Positions 1 through 10,265 of a stretch of DNA of 64,000 nucleotides are shown here, piece by piece. Origin of the DNA: Verrucomicrobiia bacterium (lineage in GTDB: Bacteria > Verrucomicrobiota > Verrucomicrobiia > Limisphaerales > Pedosphaeraceae); contig DATAUW010000017.1 of NCBI GenBank assembly GCA_036268055.1, positions 528,403-592,402 on the forward strand, given 5' to 3'. Both the position numbers and the translations under genes were made by a program. Each line of letters begins with the position of its first letter. Positions within the stretch are counted from its first letter, which is position 1. The notes under the pieces were generated by a model, which ran no database searches, was not told the DNA's origin, and saw only the letters and a program-made list of their open reading frames with translations.

Positions 1-317
1 TGGGCGGCGGCGTCAATATCGCGGTCGAGGACAAATTGCAACGTGATATTCGCCGTGCCGAACGAACTGATCGAAGTCATCTGCTGCAAACCGCTGATTT
101 CGCCGAACTGCGTTTCCAGTGGCGTGGTGACGGACGAGGCCATCACGTCCGGGCCCGCGCCGGGATACTGCGCGGTCACCTGGATGGTGGGAAAATCAAC
201 CGGCGGCAGCGCGGAGATGGGCAGCAAAAAATAGCCGAGCATCCCCATGATGATGACGCCCGCCATGAGCAGGGACGTGGCGATCGGCCGATGAATGAAA
301 GGCTCGGAGATGTTCAC
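1..317 (-). CDS. RND efflux permease, N-terminal fragment (MdtB/AcrB type)
   Basis: This is the first 105 codons of an inner-membrane RND transporter; the rest lies beyond the left edge. The reverse strand reads MNISEPFIHRPIATSLLMAG, the usual start of MdtB/MdtC-type permeases: a short cytoplasmic helix followed by the first membrane segment. Next comes the start of the periplasmic porter domain, with the segment PGAGPDVMASSVTTPLE typical of the family. The start is a GTG at 317-315 that overlaps the TGA stop of the upstream membrane fusion protein (GTGA), so the two are probably translationally coupled. By family, it exports drugs or other small hydrophobic compounds by proton antiport, together with the adjacent fusion protein and an outer-membrane channel not seen here. 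Substrate unknown. Confidence 0.9.
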   Translation of the reverse strand, partial: MNISEPFIHRPIATSLLMAGVIIMGMLGYFLLPISALPPVDFPTIQVTAQYPGAGPDVMASSVTTPLETQFGEISGLQQMTSISSFGTANITLQFVLDRDIDAAA

Positions 318-1756
318 TTCGTGATGTCCTGGGGAGCCGACTCGACATTCGTGCTCTGATCACTCGTGGGCGCGGATTTTTTTGCGCCGTTGGAAACCCG
401 GATGGGCGAACCGTCCTGCAATTTATACTGTCCGTCGGTGACCACGCGTTGGCCTTTGGTCACGCCGGTCTCAATCAACGCCTGTCCAGCTTCCATCTGC
501 GATGCGACGGTTACGTTCTGAATCTTCGCCCACATCGTCGGCGCATTCGTGCCCTGGGCCTGAGAATGGGAAGAACCGCCCAATGCGGGTGTGCTGTCCG
601 CTGCGGAGCCGGCGCTGTTCGCGCCGCGTTTGCCTTTTCCGCCCGCAATGCTATTGGTCGGCTTCACATTGGTGACCACGAAAACGTACGCGCCCGTCGG
701 GCCGCGCTGGATCGCCGCCTCGGGAACGGTCAAACTATTTAGCCGCATCATCGTCAGCAGGCGGGTGTTCACGAATTCACCCGGCCACAACTGCAAATCT
801 TCGTTGGGGAAATTCGCCTTGAGCCGGATCGTGCCGGTGGTGGTGTCAATTTCATTGTCAATCACTGCCAGCGTGCCGGTATCGAGATTGGTTCCGTTAT
901 CACGGCCAACCGCGAGCACTTTCAATTCATTCGTGGTTTTTTCGTGCTTGTGGATTTGTTCGAGGTCCTGTTCCGGCAAGGTGAACACCACCGAAATAGG
1001 TTTCAACTGCGTGATCACCACGATGCCGCCGAGATCCGCGGCGTGCACAATATTTCCCACGTCCACCAAACGCAAACCGGTGCGGCCATCAATCGGCGAA
1101 ACCACCGAGCAATAATCCAGATTCACCTGCGCGGCATCAATCGCCGCCTGGTCGGCATTCACCGCCGCCTGATCCTGAGCGACGAGCGCCTTTTGCGTGT
1201 CATATATTTGTTGTGAATCCACCTTGGCGGCGTACAGATCCGTCTCGCGTTTCATGTCGAGATTCGCGTTATCGAGCAGCGCCTGGTCCTGGCCTTTCTT
1301 CGCCTTCGCTTGATCCAGCGCCGCTTGAAACGGGGCGGGGTCAATAATCGCGAGCACGTCGCCCTTGCGGACGTCCTGGCCCTCGGTGAAATTGATTTGC
1401 TTCAACTGGCCATCCACGCGCACATGCACAGTGACGGTGTTGAAGGCTTGCACAGTTCCAAGGCCGTCCAGATAAACCGGCACGTCGGATTCCTTGACGG
1501 GGCTGACGACGACCGGGACGGGTTGCTGCGCATTGCGGGCTTGCGCGAGTTGTTTGGCGGCAGCTTCGCGCCGCCGCACGATAGCCAGTCCGATGATCAC
1601 CAGCACTAGGACCACGCCCACGATGACGATCCATTTCAGCGGGCTCGAACGCTTCGGCGGCGGGAGGGCTTTGCGCTCATTTGCGGGATTACCATTGTTC
1701 ATTGGTTGAAGTGGACGACGCTGCTGCTCGGTTTCAATTTGGCTTTCAGTTAACAT
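314..1756 (-). CDS. RND efflux membrane fusion protein (MdtA/AcrA type)
   Basis: This is the periplasmic adaptor of an RND efflux pump. One N-terminal membrane anchor (around residues 35-60, WIVIVGVVLVLVIIG) is followed by a beta-barrel/lipoyl segment (VHVRVDGQLKQINFTEGQDVRKGDVL), an alpha-hairpin rich in Ala and Gln, and the return lipoyl motif (VVSPIDGRTGLRLVDVGN). The C-terminal part has the membrane-proximal domain plus an extra low-complexity insert rich in Gly, Ser and Ala (GKGKRGANSAGSAA). The reading frame stays open to 1873, but the first plausible ATG is at 1756; an ATG at 1702 is also possible. Neither has a strong Shine-Dalgarno site. It overlaps the permease gene by 4 bases and forms an operon with it. 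Confidence 0.9.
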   Translation of the reverse strand: MLTESQIETEQQRRPLQPMNNGNPANERKALPPPKRSSPLKWIVIVGVVLVLVIIGLAIVRRREAAAKQLAQARNAQQPVPVVVSPVKESDVPVYLDGLGTVQAFNTVTVHVRVDGQLKQINFTEGQDVRKGDVLAIIDPAPFQAALDQAKAKKGQDQALLDNANLDMKRETDLYAAKVDSQQIYDTQKALVAQDQAAVNADQAAIDAAQVNLDYCSVVSPIDGRTGLRLVDVGNIVHAADLGGIVVITQLKPISVVFTLPEQDLEQIHKHEKTTNELKVLAVGRDNGTNLDTGTLAVIDNEIDTTTGTIRLKANFPNEDLQLWPGEFVNTRLLTMMRLNSLTVPEAAIQRGPTGAYVFVVTNVKPTNSIAGGKGKRGANSAGSAADSTPALGGSSHSQAQGTNAPTMWAKIQNVTVASQMEAGQALIETGVTKGQRVVTDGQYKLQDGSPIRVSNGAKKSAPTSDQSTNVESAPQDITK

Positions 1757-2183
1757 ATTGCGAACACAAATCAGTGCCCTTACACCTGAAGATACCTGCA
1801 ATGCTAATAAGTTACATATTTCATTCACAAAAAGCGCTTCTTGCAAGGCCAAACAATCGCCAACTATTTCCAAAACAACGTAGTATCGCCATGTCGCACT
1901 TAAACCGCAGCGTATCCGATCGCGCGGGCGCGCCTCAGTTTCTTACAAACCGGAGGGCTCAGGGACCTTAGCCCGGCGTCGAGGAGTGCGAAGCATATTC
2001 CGGGGTGTTCGTCGCGCGACCCGATCCGGGAGTGGTGCTCAGGCTTATCCCCGTCTAATCTCCGGCATCGTTTCCCAAGTCTGATTCCGTTATTTGCCTG
2101 CCAAAATCGTAAGCTGCGCCCAATGACATTCGCGCATTAAATAAAAACTCGAATCCCAACGTCCAATCTTACAGATTAACCGA
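1757..2183. other. Intergenic region between divergent genes
   Basis: This 427-base spacer separates the leftward efflux operon from the rightward ebo-like pair, so it should hold promoters for both. I see no RNA gene, repeat or confident promoter hexamers. It becomes AT-rich just before 2184, as expected for a promoter of the rightward genes. Confidence 0.5.
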
Positions 2184-3383
2184 GTGTCTAATATGTCTGT
2201 CATAGAACGCCATATTCAGGTGGGTTTTCAGCTTCGGGTGTTTTTCACCCGCAGCGTGTTCGCGTCCGCCAATCCGCTGCTTCGCGATATTCTTGCGCCG
2301 GGTGAAGGCAATCGGGTTCACGGTGTTTTGATTGTCCTAGACGAAGCGCTCGCGCAAGCGCGACCGGAAGTGCTGGCGGAAATCGAAAATTATTTTGTCC
2401 ACGCCTCACCGCGGTTGAAACTGGTTTGCCCGCCGCTGGTCATTGAAGGCGGTGAGCGCACGAAGAATTCCTACTTTCACGTTTCCGAAATTCATTCGCA
2501 CGTGGACCGTTACCATATTGACCGGCATTCGTATTTGCTGGCGATCGGCGGCGGAGCATTGCTCGACATGGCGGGACTGGCGGCATCCACCGCGCACCGG
2601 GGCATCCGGCATGTGCGCCTGCCGACCACGACGCTTAGCCAGGCGGACTCCGGCGTGGGCGTGAAAAACGGCATCAATGCTTTTGGAAAAAAGAATTTCA
2701 TCGGCACCTTCACACCGCCATTCGCGGTCGTGAACGATTTTGAAATGTTGCACACGCTCTCGGAACGCGACAAACGCGCCGGTTACGTGGAGGCGGTGAA
2801 GATTGCGCTCATTCGCAGTCGTGAATTTTTTGAGAAGATTGAGGCCGACGCCGAAAAACTCGCTGCGTTCGAGCCGGCCGCGATGGAGGAATTGATTCAA
2901 CACTGCGCCGAGTTGCATCTCAATCATGTGGCCATGTCCGGCGATCCGTTTGAATTCGGCTCGGCGCGCCCGCTGGATTTTGGGCATTGGGCTGCGCATA
3001 AACTGGAGCAACTTTCCGAATACAAAATCCGGCACGGCGAAGCCGTCGCGGTGGGGATCGCGCTGGATGTGATTTACTCGCGCAATATGGGTTTTCTCGA
3101 CGCGGCATCGGCGGACCGGGTTTTGAAATTATTGGAGCAACTGGGTTTTGAACTGTTCGCGAATGAGTTGATGCATGTGGATTCCGATCATTCGCTGCTG
3201 GTGTTGAATGGGCTCGAGGAATTTCGCGAGCATCTGGGCGGCGAATTGTCGGTCACGTTGCTCAAGGAAATCGGCCGGGGATTCGAAGTCCATGAATTGC
3301 GGATACCGCAAGTCATCGAGGCGATTTACGAATTGCAGGCGCTCCACGCCAAACGGACAAAAATACTTCGTGCGGCGAGTTGA
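2184..3383 (+). CDS. eboD: EboD-like 3-dehydroquinate synthase family protein
   Basis: This 399-residue protein belongs to the dehydroquinate synthase fold but is not the shikimate enzyme AroB. It carries the NAD-binding glycine motif IGGGALLDMAG (about residues 120-130) and metal-ligand regions in YVEAVKIAL, DFGHWAAHKLEQL and RHGEAVAVGIALD. The stretches SGVGVKNGINAFGKKNF, HLNHVAMSGDPFEFGS and RPLDFGHWAAHKLEQL match what I know of EboD proteins of the ebo/edb cluster, which in cyanobacteria is linked to moving scytonemin precursors to the periplasm. The next gene, 66 bases downstream, looks like EboF, which supports the call. No eboA, B, C or E is visible nearby. The start is GTG at 2184; an ATG three codons later (2193) is an equally good choice. 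The reaction catalysed is unknown. Confidence 0.85.
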   Translation: MSNMSVIERHIQVGFQLRVFFTRSVFASANPLLRDILAPGEGNRVHGVLIVLDEALAQARPEVLAEIENYFVHASPRLKLVCPPLVIEGGERTKNSYFHVSEIHSHVDRYHIDRHSYLLAIGGGALLDMAGLAASTAHRGIRHVRLPTTTLSQADSGVGVKNGINAFGKKNFIGTFTPPFAVVNDFEMLHTLSERDKRAGYVEAVKIALIRSREFFEKIEADAEKLAAFEPAAMEELIQHCAELHLNHVAMSGDPFEFGSARPLDFGHWAAHKLEQLSEYKIRHGEAVAVGIALDVIYSRNMGFLDAASADRVLKLLEQLGFELFANELMHVDSDHSLLVLNGLEEFREHLGGELSVTLLKEIGRGFEVHELRIPQVIEAIYELQALHAKRTKILRAAS

Positions 3384-3449
3384 GCTAAAGAAAGGTTGAT
3401 TAAAATTCCGTGCGTGTCTTCTCAGGATGCTCTTGGTTAAACTGAAACG

Positions 3450-4874
3450 GTGAAGCGCACCGTAGTTCTCAATGTGGTCGGACTGACCGCTTCGTCGCTC
3501 GAACGGCATCAAGCGAGCGACGCCCATACTCCCGCAGCCGGGCGCATGCACGATTTCGCCACGCGCGGCGCGATGGCCCGGATCGTGCCCGCCTTGCCCG
3601 CTGTCACCTGCACCGCGCAATCCACCTATCTCACGGGCACGCCGCCCGCACAGCATGGCATCGTGGCGAACGGCTGGTATAATCGTGAATTGGCCGAAGT
3701 GCAGTTTTGGAAACAAGCCAACCAACTCGTCAGCGGCAAAAAAATCTGGGACGAATTGCGCGAACTCGATCCCACGTTCACCTGTGCGAAACTTTTCTGG
3801 TGGTACAATATGTATTCAAGCGCGGATTACTCCATCACCCCGCGTCCGATGTATCCCGCCGATGGCCGGAAATTTTTTGATGTTTATTCCTGGCCTTACT
3901 CGATCCGCACGGAGATCAAAAAAGATTTGGGTGAATTTCCTTTCGCCACTTTTTGGGGGCCAGCGGCGGGACTGCCCAGTCCGCAAGGCGCGCGCGACGC
4001 CGCCACGCGCTGGATTGCGGAATCCGCCAAATGGATCGAGAATAAATATTCGCCGACCCTAAGCCTCGTTTATCTGCCGCATCTCGATTATAATTTTCAA
4101 CGGCTCGGTCCCAACCATCCCGGCACGCTGCAAGACCTTCGCGAGATTGACAACATCGTCGGCGGCTTGATGGATTTTTTTGCGAAGCGCTCGGTGCAGG
4201 TGATTTTGCTTTCCGAATACGGCATCACGCCGGTGGACACGCCCATCCACATCAACCGAATATTGCGCAAAAAAAATTGGATTGTCGTGAAGGACGAACT
4301 CGGCCGCGAAATGCTCGATTGCGGCGCGAGCAAGGCTTTTGCCGTCGCGGACCATCAGATCGCGCATGTCTATTTAAAAGATCCCTCATTCGCCGGTGAA
4401 GTGCGCGCGACTCTGGAAAAGGAACCCGGCATTGCACAAGTTCTGGATCGCGCGGAGCAGGCGAAACTGGGGATTGATCATCCACGCGCGGGAGACTTGA
4501 TCGCTGTGGCGCGAGAGAACGCGTGGTTCACTTACTATTATTGGTTCGACGACAACGCGGCGCCGGATTTTGCGCGTTGCGTGGATATCCATCGCAAGCC
4601 GGGATACGACCCGGTGGAATTATTTCTTGATCCGAAAATTTCCGCCGTGAAGGCCAAAATTTTTTGGCGTCTGCTGAAAAAGAAACTGGGTTTTCGCATG
4701 TTGATGGATGTGATTCCTCTCGACGCGACACTGGTGAAGGGCTCCCACGGTTGCCGTCCGGAGAACGAAAATGATTATCCGGTCTTCATCTCGGAGCGGA
4801 AGGATTTGCTATCCACGGAACAGATTGAAGCGACGGACGTGTATCATTTGATCAAGCGGCACGTGCTGTATTGA
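3450..4874 (+). CDS. eboF: EboF-like alkaline phosphatase / nucleotide pyrophosphatase family protein
   Basis: This 474-residue protein of the alkaline phosphatase superfamily (type I phosphodiesterase fold) has a candidate nucleophile Thr in PAVTCTAQSTYLTG (about residue 51) and further metal-site regions in LSEYGI (about 253) and VADHQIAHVYL (about 300). There is no signal peptide, so it is probably cytosolic. The runs FTCAKLFWWYNMYSSADYS and TPRPMYPADGRK are distinctive of the EboF-type member of the ebo/edb cluster. It follows eboD by 66 bases in the same direction and is probably cotranscribed. GTG start at 3450; the preceding GAAACG is only a weak ribosome site. The physiological substrate is not established. 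Its stop lies 5 bases from the end of the convergent gene. Confidence 0.82.
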   Translation: MKRTVVLNVVGLTASSLERHQASDAHTPAAGRMHDFATRGAMARIVPALPAVTCTAQSTYLTGTPPAQHGIVANGWYNRELAEVQFWKQANQLVSGKKIWDELRELDPTFTCAKLFWWYNMYSSADYSITPRPMYPADGRKFFDVYSWPYSIRTEIKKDLGEFPFATFWGPAAGLPSPQGARDAATRWIAESAKWIENKYSPTLSLVYLPHLDYNFQRLGPNHPGTLQDLREIDNIVGGLMDFFAKRSVQVILLSEYGITPVDTPIHINRILRKKNWIVVKDELGREMLDCGASKAFAVADHQIAHVYLKDPSFAGEVRATLEKEPGIAQVLDRAEQAKLGIDHPRAGDLIAVARENAWFTYYYWFDDNAAPDFARCVDIHRKPGYDPVELFLDPKISAVKAKIFWRLLKKKLGFRMLMDVIPLDATLVKGSHGCRPENENDYPVFISERKDLLSTEQIEATDVYHLIKRHVLY

Positions 4875-4879
4875 CAATT

Positions 4880-7639
4880 TTATTTCCTATCGCCGCCCGC
4901 CGAAGGAGTGTTCGCGCCGGATTTATATTCTTTCAACCATTGTCCAATCTGGTCGGTTTCGGGCGCGTTAGGTGGGACGTTGGTCAGGTAGAGTTCGCAG
5001 TTTTTGATCAGCTCGGGAATGTCTTTGCGCCGCTGGGCGATATCGGCGAGGCCGTAGTAGGCCGGAAATGCCGTGGGCTGTTCGTGAATCACAGCCGTAT
5101 AGTCTTCATGCGCGGCGTTGAGTTTATCCATTTTTAGAAAAGCCAGACCACGAGCGAGGTGGGCGTCCACATCATTGGTTTTCAGATGGATCAAAGTATT
5201 GAGCGGAAGGATGGCTTCATCATATTTTTTAAGCTCGATGAGGTCGAGACCCTTGACGAACAGCGCGCGGGAGTTTTCCGGTGAATTGGTAAGCGTGCGC
5301 TGTGCCTGCGCGAGGGAATTGCTGGTATCGCCAATGCGCAGGAATAATTCCGCCAGCCGCAATGACGCATCGGGCGAAGTGGGCGCGAGGCGGGCCGCGC
5401 GGCCAAATTGCTGGATGGCCTGGCGATACATGCGCGAGTCGAGGCAGACCAGGCCGAGTTGATAACATGCATTGGGCTCGTCAATGGGACCGTCCTGCAA
5501 AAGCGCCGCATCCCATTCACGGCCGCGGCCCAGTTTGTCAACGACGTGCGCGGCTGGATTTATGGTGAGCGTTTTATGCGCGCGCAAATCTTCGTTGCAT
5601 TGCAAATTCATTTGCGCGGCGCTGTTTTCCGGATTGAGCTTGCGGGCTTCGTCAAAACATTGGCCGGCCTCACTGAGCACCCCGGCGCGTTGCAAATCCA
5701 CCCCCCAGGAATTGAGCATCATCGAATAATAAAACCCGGCGATTTGCGTGGGGCGATCCGGTTGCGGAGCCCGTCGCATGAGCGCGAGAAGCCGTTGCTG
5801 AAAATTTTTATCCGGTGCGGGCCGCGGTTGCATGAGTGCCAGCAGCCGGGGCAATCTCTCTTCGCGGAAGGCGCGCCAAAAATCGGTGTTCGTCGTGTAA
5901 ATCTCCCTGGTGAGCGGCGGGGGAAACAGGGCGTTGGTGGGATAAGGGCGCAGTTGATTGAAAATCCCCTCGGTTTGTGGGAAGAAATTTTCAGTCAGGA
6001 AACCTGCGCACGGGTGCATGAAATATACGCCGCCGCTGCGGGAAAAATGACGCAGCCAACTTACGACGACCGCCGGGTTGGTGGCACTGGCAAAAGGGAC
6101 GGCGAGCGTCTGCGCAATTTTGAATTGCGGATTCTCATCGGACACGGATTTTAAATAATTGGGAAAACGCGTGATGAGCGTCGCATCCACCAGCAGGTAG
6201 TCGGATTTTTTTCCACTGCGGATGAGGCGCGTGGCCAGGCCGTTGAGACGATCGGGATCTTCGCTGAGGATCGCGGAACCGGGCGGTGGCAGCGTGCTTT
6301 CGGCCAGATCGAGATAGTCGGACACGGCATCGTGCCGCTGGCGAAGAATGTCCGGCAGGTTTCTTCCAAGCATGATAGCGGGCGCGAGGAACACCAGCGC
6401 CCAGACTGCCGCGATGGACGTGACGTTCAACATGCGATTGAACGAACGGTCGCGCCGGTTATCGCGATGCCGGCGCATTCCAAACACCAGCAAAAAATAA
6501 CCGGCATAATATCCGACGCTCAAGGCATTCAGGAAATACAGCGGCAGACAGGCGTAGATGGGTTGAACGCGCGTCGGGCTGAAGGGCGCATCCGCCGCGA
6601 CCCATAACGCCAGGAGCAGGAAGACGGCATGAATAAAATGGAAAAGCCAGGTGACGATCGGGGCCGAAGTAGTCGTCTGCCGCGTGACGCGCGACCAGCG
6701 AATGCCCATGAAAGCCACCGGCACAATGGTGGTGAGGACAAGATAAAGTATGATTCTTGCCGGCAACGCGCGCGAGCGCAAAAGCAAATCGTACTGATGC
6801 AGCACGAACTTCAGCATGGGCCAGAAATTCACATGGTTTCTTCGCGAACATGAGGCGATCAGCGGAAGCAGGAGAATGGTCATGCAACCGGCAAGCCACA
6901 GCACGGCCATTCGTAAAGGCAGCCGGAATTCGATTTGTTTTCCCTTGAGAAACCGTGCGAAATGAACTGGATTGAAAAAATTAAAGAGGCCTTTCATCCA
7001 AAATATCGCGAGCAGGAAAGCAGGCAGATAGGCGACCATTGCCCAGTCTTCAGCGGCGGCCAGGCCAGCCACAAAAGTGAACTTCAACAACCACGATTCA
7101 TCCTCTGAAAGACGAAATTCGAGCAGGCAGCGGACGAGGTAGGCGAAGAGTAACAAGTCAACCATCTCACCGGTGGCGGCCACGGAATGATGCCAGAACG
7201 CAGCCTGCAATCCGCACATGAGAACTGCGAGCACAGGTGGAACCCATGCGCTCGGAATGGTCAGAAAAGCGAGGTGATTGGAATTGCGCTGGCGTTCCAG
7301 ACGGGTGCGATCATGCGGCAGGATGGCAGCGCAACGGGCGAGCAGCGCCAGCGCGAGCGCGGCACAAATGACGGTGAAGAAATTGATGGCCAGGGGAATC
7401 CACGCGCCCGGCAGCCAGCGAAAAGGATAAGTGACCAGATAATTGATCGGGGCAGCCAGTTCGGTTTGCCAAATGAGATGATCGAGATTGGCTATCGTGC
7501 GAAGGCTTTCGGGAGAGGTCGAATGCTGAAGCGTGAACGTGTAGAACAAAAGCATCCCGGCGGCGAGAATCCAGGGAAGCGTGGACGTGTTAAAAGTCGA
7601 ACGCCCGGGGTGTGAATGTTCACGGCTGCTGGTGGTCAC
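4880..7639 (-). CDS. Polytopic membrane protein with C-terminal TPR repeats (DUF2723-like)
   Basis: This 919-residue protein is built of two halves. Residues about 20-430 hold roughly ten hydrophobic segments (for example WILAAGMLLFYTFTLQ, FFTVICAALALALLA, IILYLVLTTIVPVAFMG). The layout recalls the DUF2723 membrane glycosyltransferase family, though I cannot confirm catalytic residues. A periplasmic region follows, and about residues 640-900 form tetratricopeptide repeats (YRQAIQQFGRAARLAPTSP, YDEAILPLNTLIHLKTND, LNAAHEDYTAVIHEQPT). Such DUF2723-TPR proteins are frequent in Verrucomicrobiota and Bacteroidota. Possible roles are lipid-linked sugar transfer or assembly of surface polysaccharide; this is inference. 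GTG start at 7639. It converges on the eboF-like gene with only 5 bases between the stops. Confidence 0.65.
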   Translation of the reverse strand: MTTSSREHSHPGRSTFNTSTLPWILAAGMLLFYTFTLQHSTSPESLRTIANLDHLIWQTELAAPINYLVTYPFRWLPGAWIPLAINFFTVICAALALALLARCAAILPHDRTRLERQRNSNHLAFLTIPSAWVPPVLAVLMCGLQAAFWHHSVAATGEMVDLLLFAYLVRCLLEFRLSEDESWLLKFTFVAGLAAAEDWAMVAYLPAFLLAIFWMKGLFNFFNPVHFARFLKGKQIEFRLPLRMAVLWLAGCMTILLLPLIASCSRRNHVNFWPMLKFVLHQYDLLLRSRALPARIILYLVLTTIVPVAFMGIRWSRVTRQTTTSAPIVTWLFHFIHAVFLLLALWVAADAPFSPTRVQPIYACLPLYFLNALSVGYYAGYFLLVFGMRRHRDNRRDRSFNRMLNVTSIAAVWALVFLAPAIMLGRNLPDILRQRHDAVSDYLDLAESTLPPPGSAILSEDPDRLNGLATRLIRSGKKSDYLLVDATLITRFPNYLKSVSDENPQFKIAQTLAVPFASATNPAVVVSWLRHFSRSGGVYFMHPCAGFLTENFFPQTEGIFNQLRPYPTNALFPPPLTREIYTTNTDFWRAFREERLPRLLALMQPRPAPDKNFQQRLLALMRRAPQPDRPTQIAGFYYSMMLNSWGVDLQRAGVLSEAGQCFDEARKLNPENSAAQMNLQCNEDLRAHKTLTINPAAHVVDKLGRGREWDAALLQDGPIDEPNACYQLGLVCLDSRMYRQAIQQFGRAARLAPTSPDASLRLAELFLRIGDTSNSLAQAQRTLTNSPENSRALFVKGLDLIELKKYDEAILPLNTLIHLKTNDVDAHLARGLAFLKMDKLNAAHEDYTAVIHEQPTAFPAYYGLADIAQRRKDIPELIKNCELYLTNVPPNAPETDQIGQWLKEYKSGANTPSAGGDRK

Positions 7640-7721
7640 GTTATGACGGATTTGAATTCACGCCGGGCCGCTTGGCAAGCCAAGAAAAATGCGATCGCAT
7701 CTTCGGCTTGAAATGGACAAA

Positions 7722-7746
7722 TAAAAAAGGACCCCTTGCGGGGTCC
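7722..7746 (-). terminator. Rho-independent terminator of the sorted-protein gene
   Basis: On the minus strand a 7-bp perfect stem GGACCCC/GGGGTCC (7746-7740 with 7735-7729) encloses a 4-base loop and runs into a T tract at 7728-7723. It lies 25 bases beyond the stop codon at 7771, the classic arrangement of an intrinsic terminator. Confidence 0.9.
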
Positions 7747-7770
7747 TTTGCAGATCGTTAAAGATAATGC

Positions 7771-8550
7771 TCAGGCTTTGAATTTGCGGCGAGCGAGGCC
7801 GAGAGCCGTAACCGCGAAACCGAGCAACGGCAGAGTAGTGGTGGCATCCGGGCCGCCCACCGTCTTGGTGCCGGTCGTTTCATAAAGCAAACCCTGGGAA
7901 CCGGTGGTTTTGCCAGTGGAAGAGGTCGGCGCGAGCCATTCCACGTTTTGTTCAGCCGGGAGATTGTTCAGATTGTTCAACACGGAGCAAGCGTATTGTT
8001 CAGCCAGCGATACGGCACTCGCATCATAAGTGGTCACGAGTTGAAAACCCTTGTTGGAGCTGCTGGAAAACTGGGAGGTGGTGAAGCTTCCGGGAGTGAT
8101 GTTATTGTAAAGCAATTCCCAAATGGCCAACTGCAAACCGGCAGTCTGAGTCGCCGCAGTCTGTCCGGCAGCGAGCGGGGCATTCTGGTCGTTATACCAA
8201 AGTTTCGCCACATTTTGAATACCGCCGGTGATCCAGGCCGGAGCCACGCCCGTGGCGGAACCCAAAGCGGTCGGCGTGTAATTATAGGTATTGGCAAGTA
8301 CCGCACCGATGTCGGTGCAATAGGTCAAAAGGGTGCTCGAATAGTTCGGGTTGGAGGTCGTCATGATGAACTGGCCGACCGAGGCATACGTGCCCTGGCT
8401 TGAACCGTTAATCTTGATGTCCATGGAAACGCCGCCGCCGGTTTCGCCGGTGTAGGTATAGGAGACGGTATCGGCCGAGGCGACTTGCGCGATGCTGACC
8501 AAGCCAGCAGCCAGCGCAACCAATTTCCCAGTAGAGAGCAGCTTTTTCAT
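7771..8550 (-). CDS. VPDSG/PEP-CTERM-like sorted secreted protein
   Basis: This 259-residue secreted protein starts with a signal peptide (MKKLLSTGKLVALAAGLVSIA, cleavage near VASA). It ends with a sorting signal: GPDATTTLPLLGFAVTALGL followed by ARRKFKA, that is a short PD motif, one hydrophobic helix and a basic tail. This matches the VPDSG/PEP-CTERM class processed by exosortases, with Gly in place of the usual Val and Ala-Thr in place of Ser-Gly. The middle is Ser/Thr/Asn-rich, with no enzyme motif I recognise, and contains two Cys. The start at 8550 is chosen because the signal peptide begins there; frames upstream add non-signal residues. A strong terminator follows, and a sigma-54-type site lies about 80 bases upstream of the start. 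No exosortase gene is in the window. Confidence 0.85.
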   Translation of the reverse strand: MKKLLSTGKLVALAAGLVSIAQVASADTVSYTYTGETGGGVSMDIKINGSSQGTYASVGQFIMTTSNPNYSSTLLTYCTDIGAVLANTYNYTPTALGSATGVAPAWITGGIQNVAKLWYNDQNAPLAAGQTAATQTAGLQLAIWELLYNNITPGSFTTSQFSSSSNKGFQLVTTYDASAVSLAEQYACSVLNNLNNLPAEQNVEWLAPTSSTGKTTGSQGLLYETTGTKTVGGPDATTTLPLLGFAVTALGLARRKFKA

Positions 8551-8626
8551 ATTGTTTTCGATTGTCATTCTAAAAATTATGTCCGGCACTTCTGAGTGAT
8601 GTCACCTGACAAGTAAGAGGGAGTTC

Positions 8627-8642
8627 AGCAATATTCTTGCCA
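8627..8642 (-). promoter_or_regulatory. Candidate sigma-54 (RpoN) -24/-12 promoter
   Basis: The minus strand reads TGGCAAGAATATTGCT. GG and GC are separated by exactly ten bases, as required for RpoN promoters (consensus TGGCAC-N5-TTGC). Transcription would start near 8616, about 65 bases before the ATG at 8550. PEP-CTERM genes in other bacteria are known to be under RpoN and PrsK/PrsR control, so the site makes sense here. No nearby activator gene is seen. Confidence 0.6.
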
Positions 8643-8998
8643 ATCGCGAAAGGGGTTTTGGCATATTGCGCTAACCGCTTATGCTAAGATACTTGTGAAA
8701 TTGCATACTGCAAACCGCCAGACAGTTTCACTGTTAAATGAAGTGTTTTTTGTAAAGCTTTCCGACGTTTTTTCGGGGCTTTTAAACTTAGGAACGGCTA
8801 AGAAATGACATTATTTCCAAAATCTTTGAAATATAAGGGGTTTTCAAAAGGAATAATGATGGGAAGAAGACCCTCGGGCTGCGAATGAGGATTGTAAATG
8901 TTTCCGACGAATGCGCCGGTACAAGGGCCAGCCGATTACTTGCGTTGCAGTCGGTTTAAGGAGAGGCGGTTAAGACGGCATTGCCGACTTCGATCTAT
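8643..8998. other. Intergenic region upstream of the sorted-protein gene
   Basis: About 356 bases, AT-rich, between the helicase stop and the sigma-54 site. I find no gene above 20 codons and no strong terminator. It could hold upstream activator sites for the sigma-54 promoter, but no clear repeated operator stands out. Confidence 0.5.
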
Positions 8999-10234
<1,236 letters not shown>

Positions 10235-10265
10235 AAGAAGAAATTATATCCGAAACACCCGTGAA

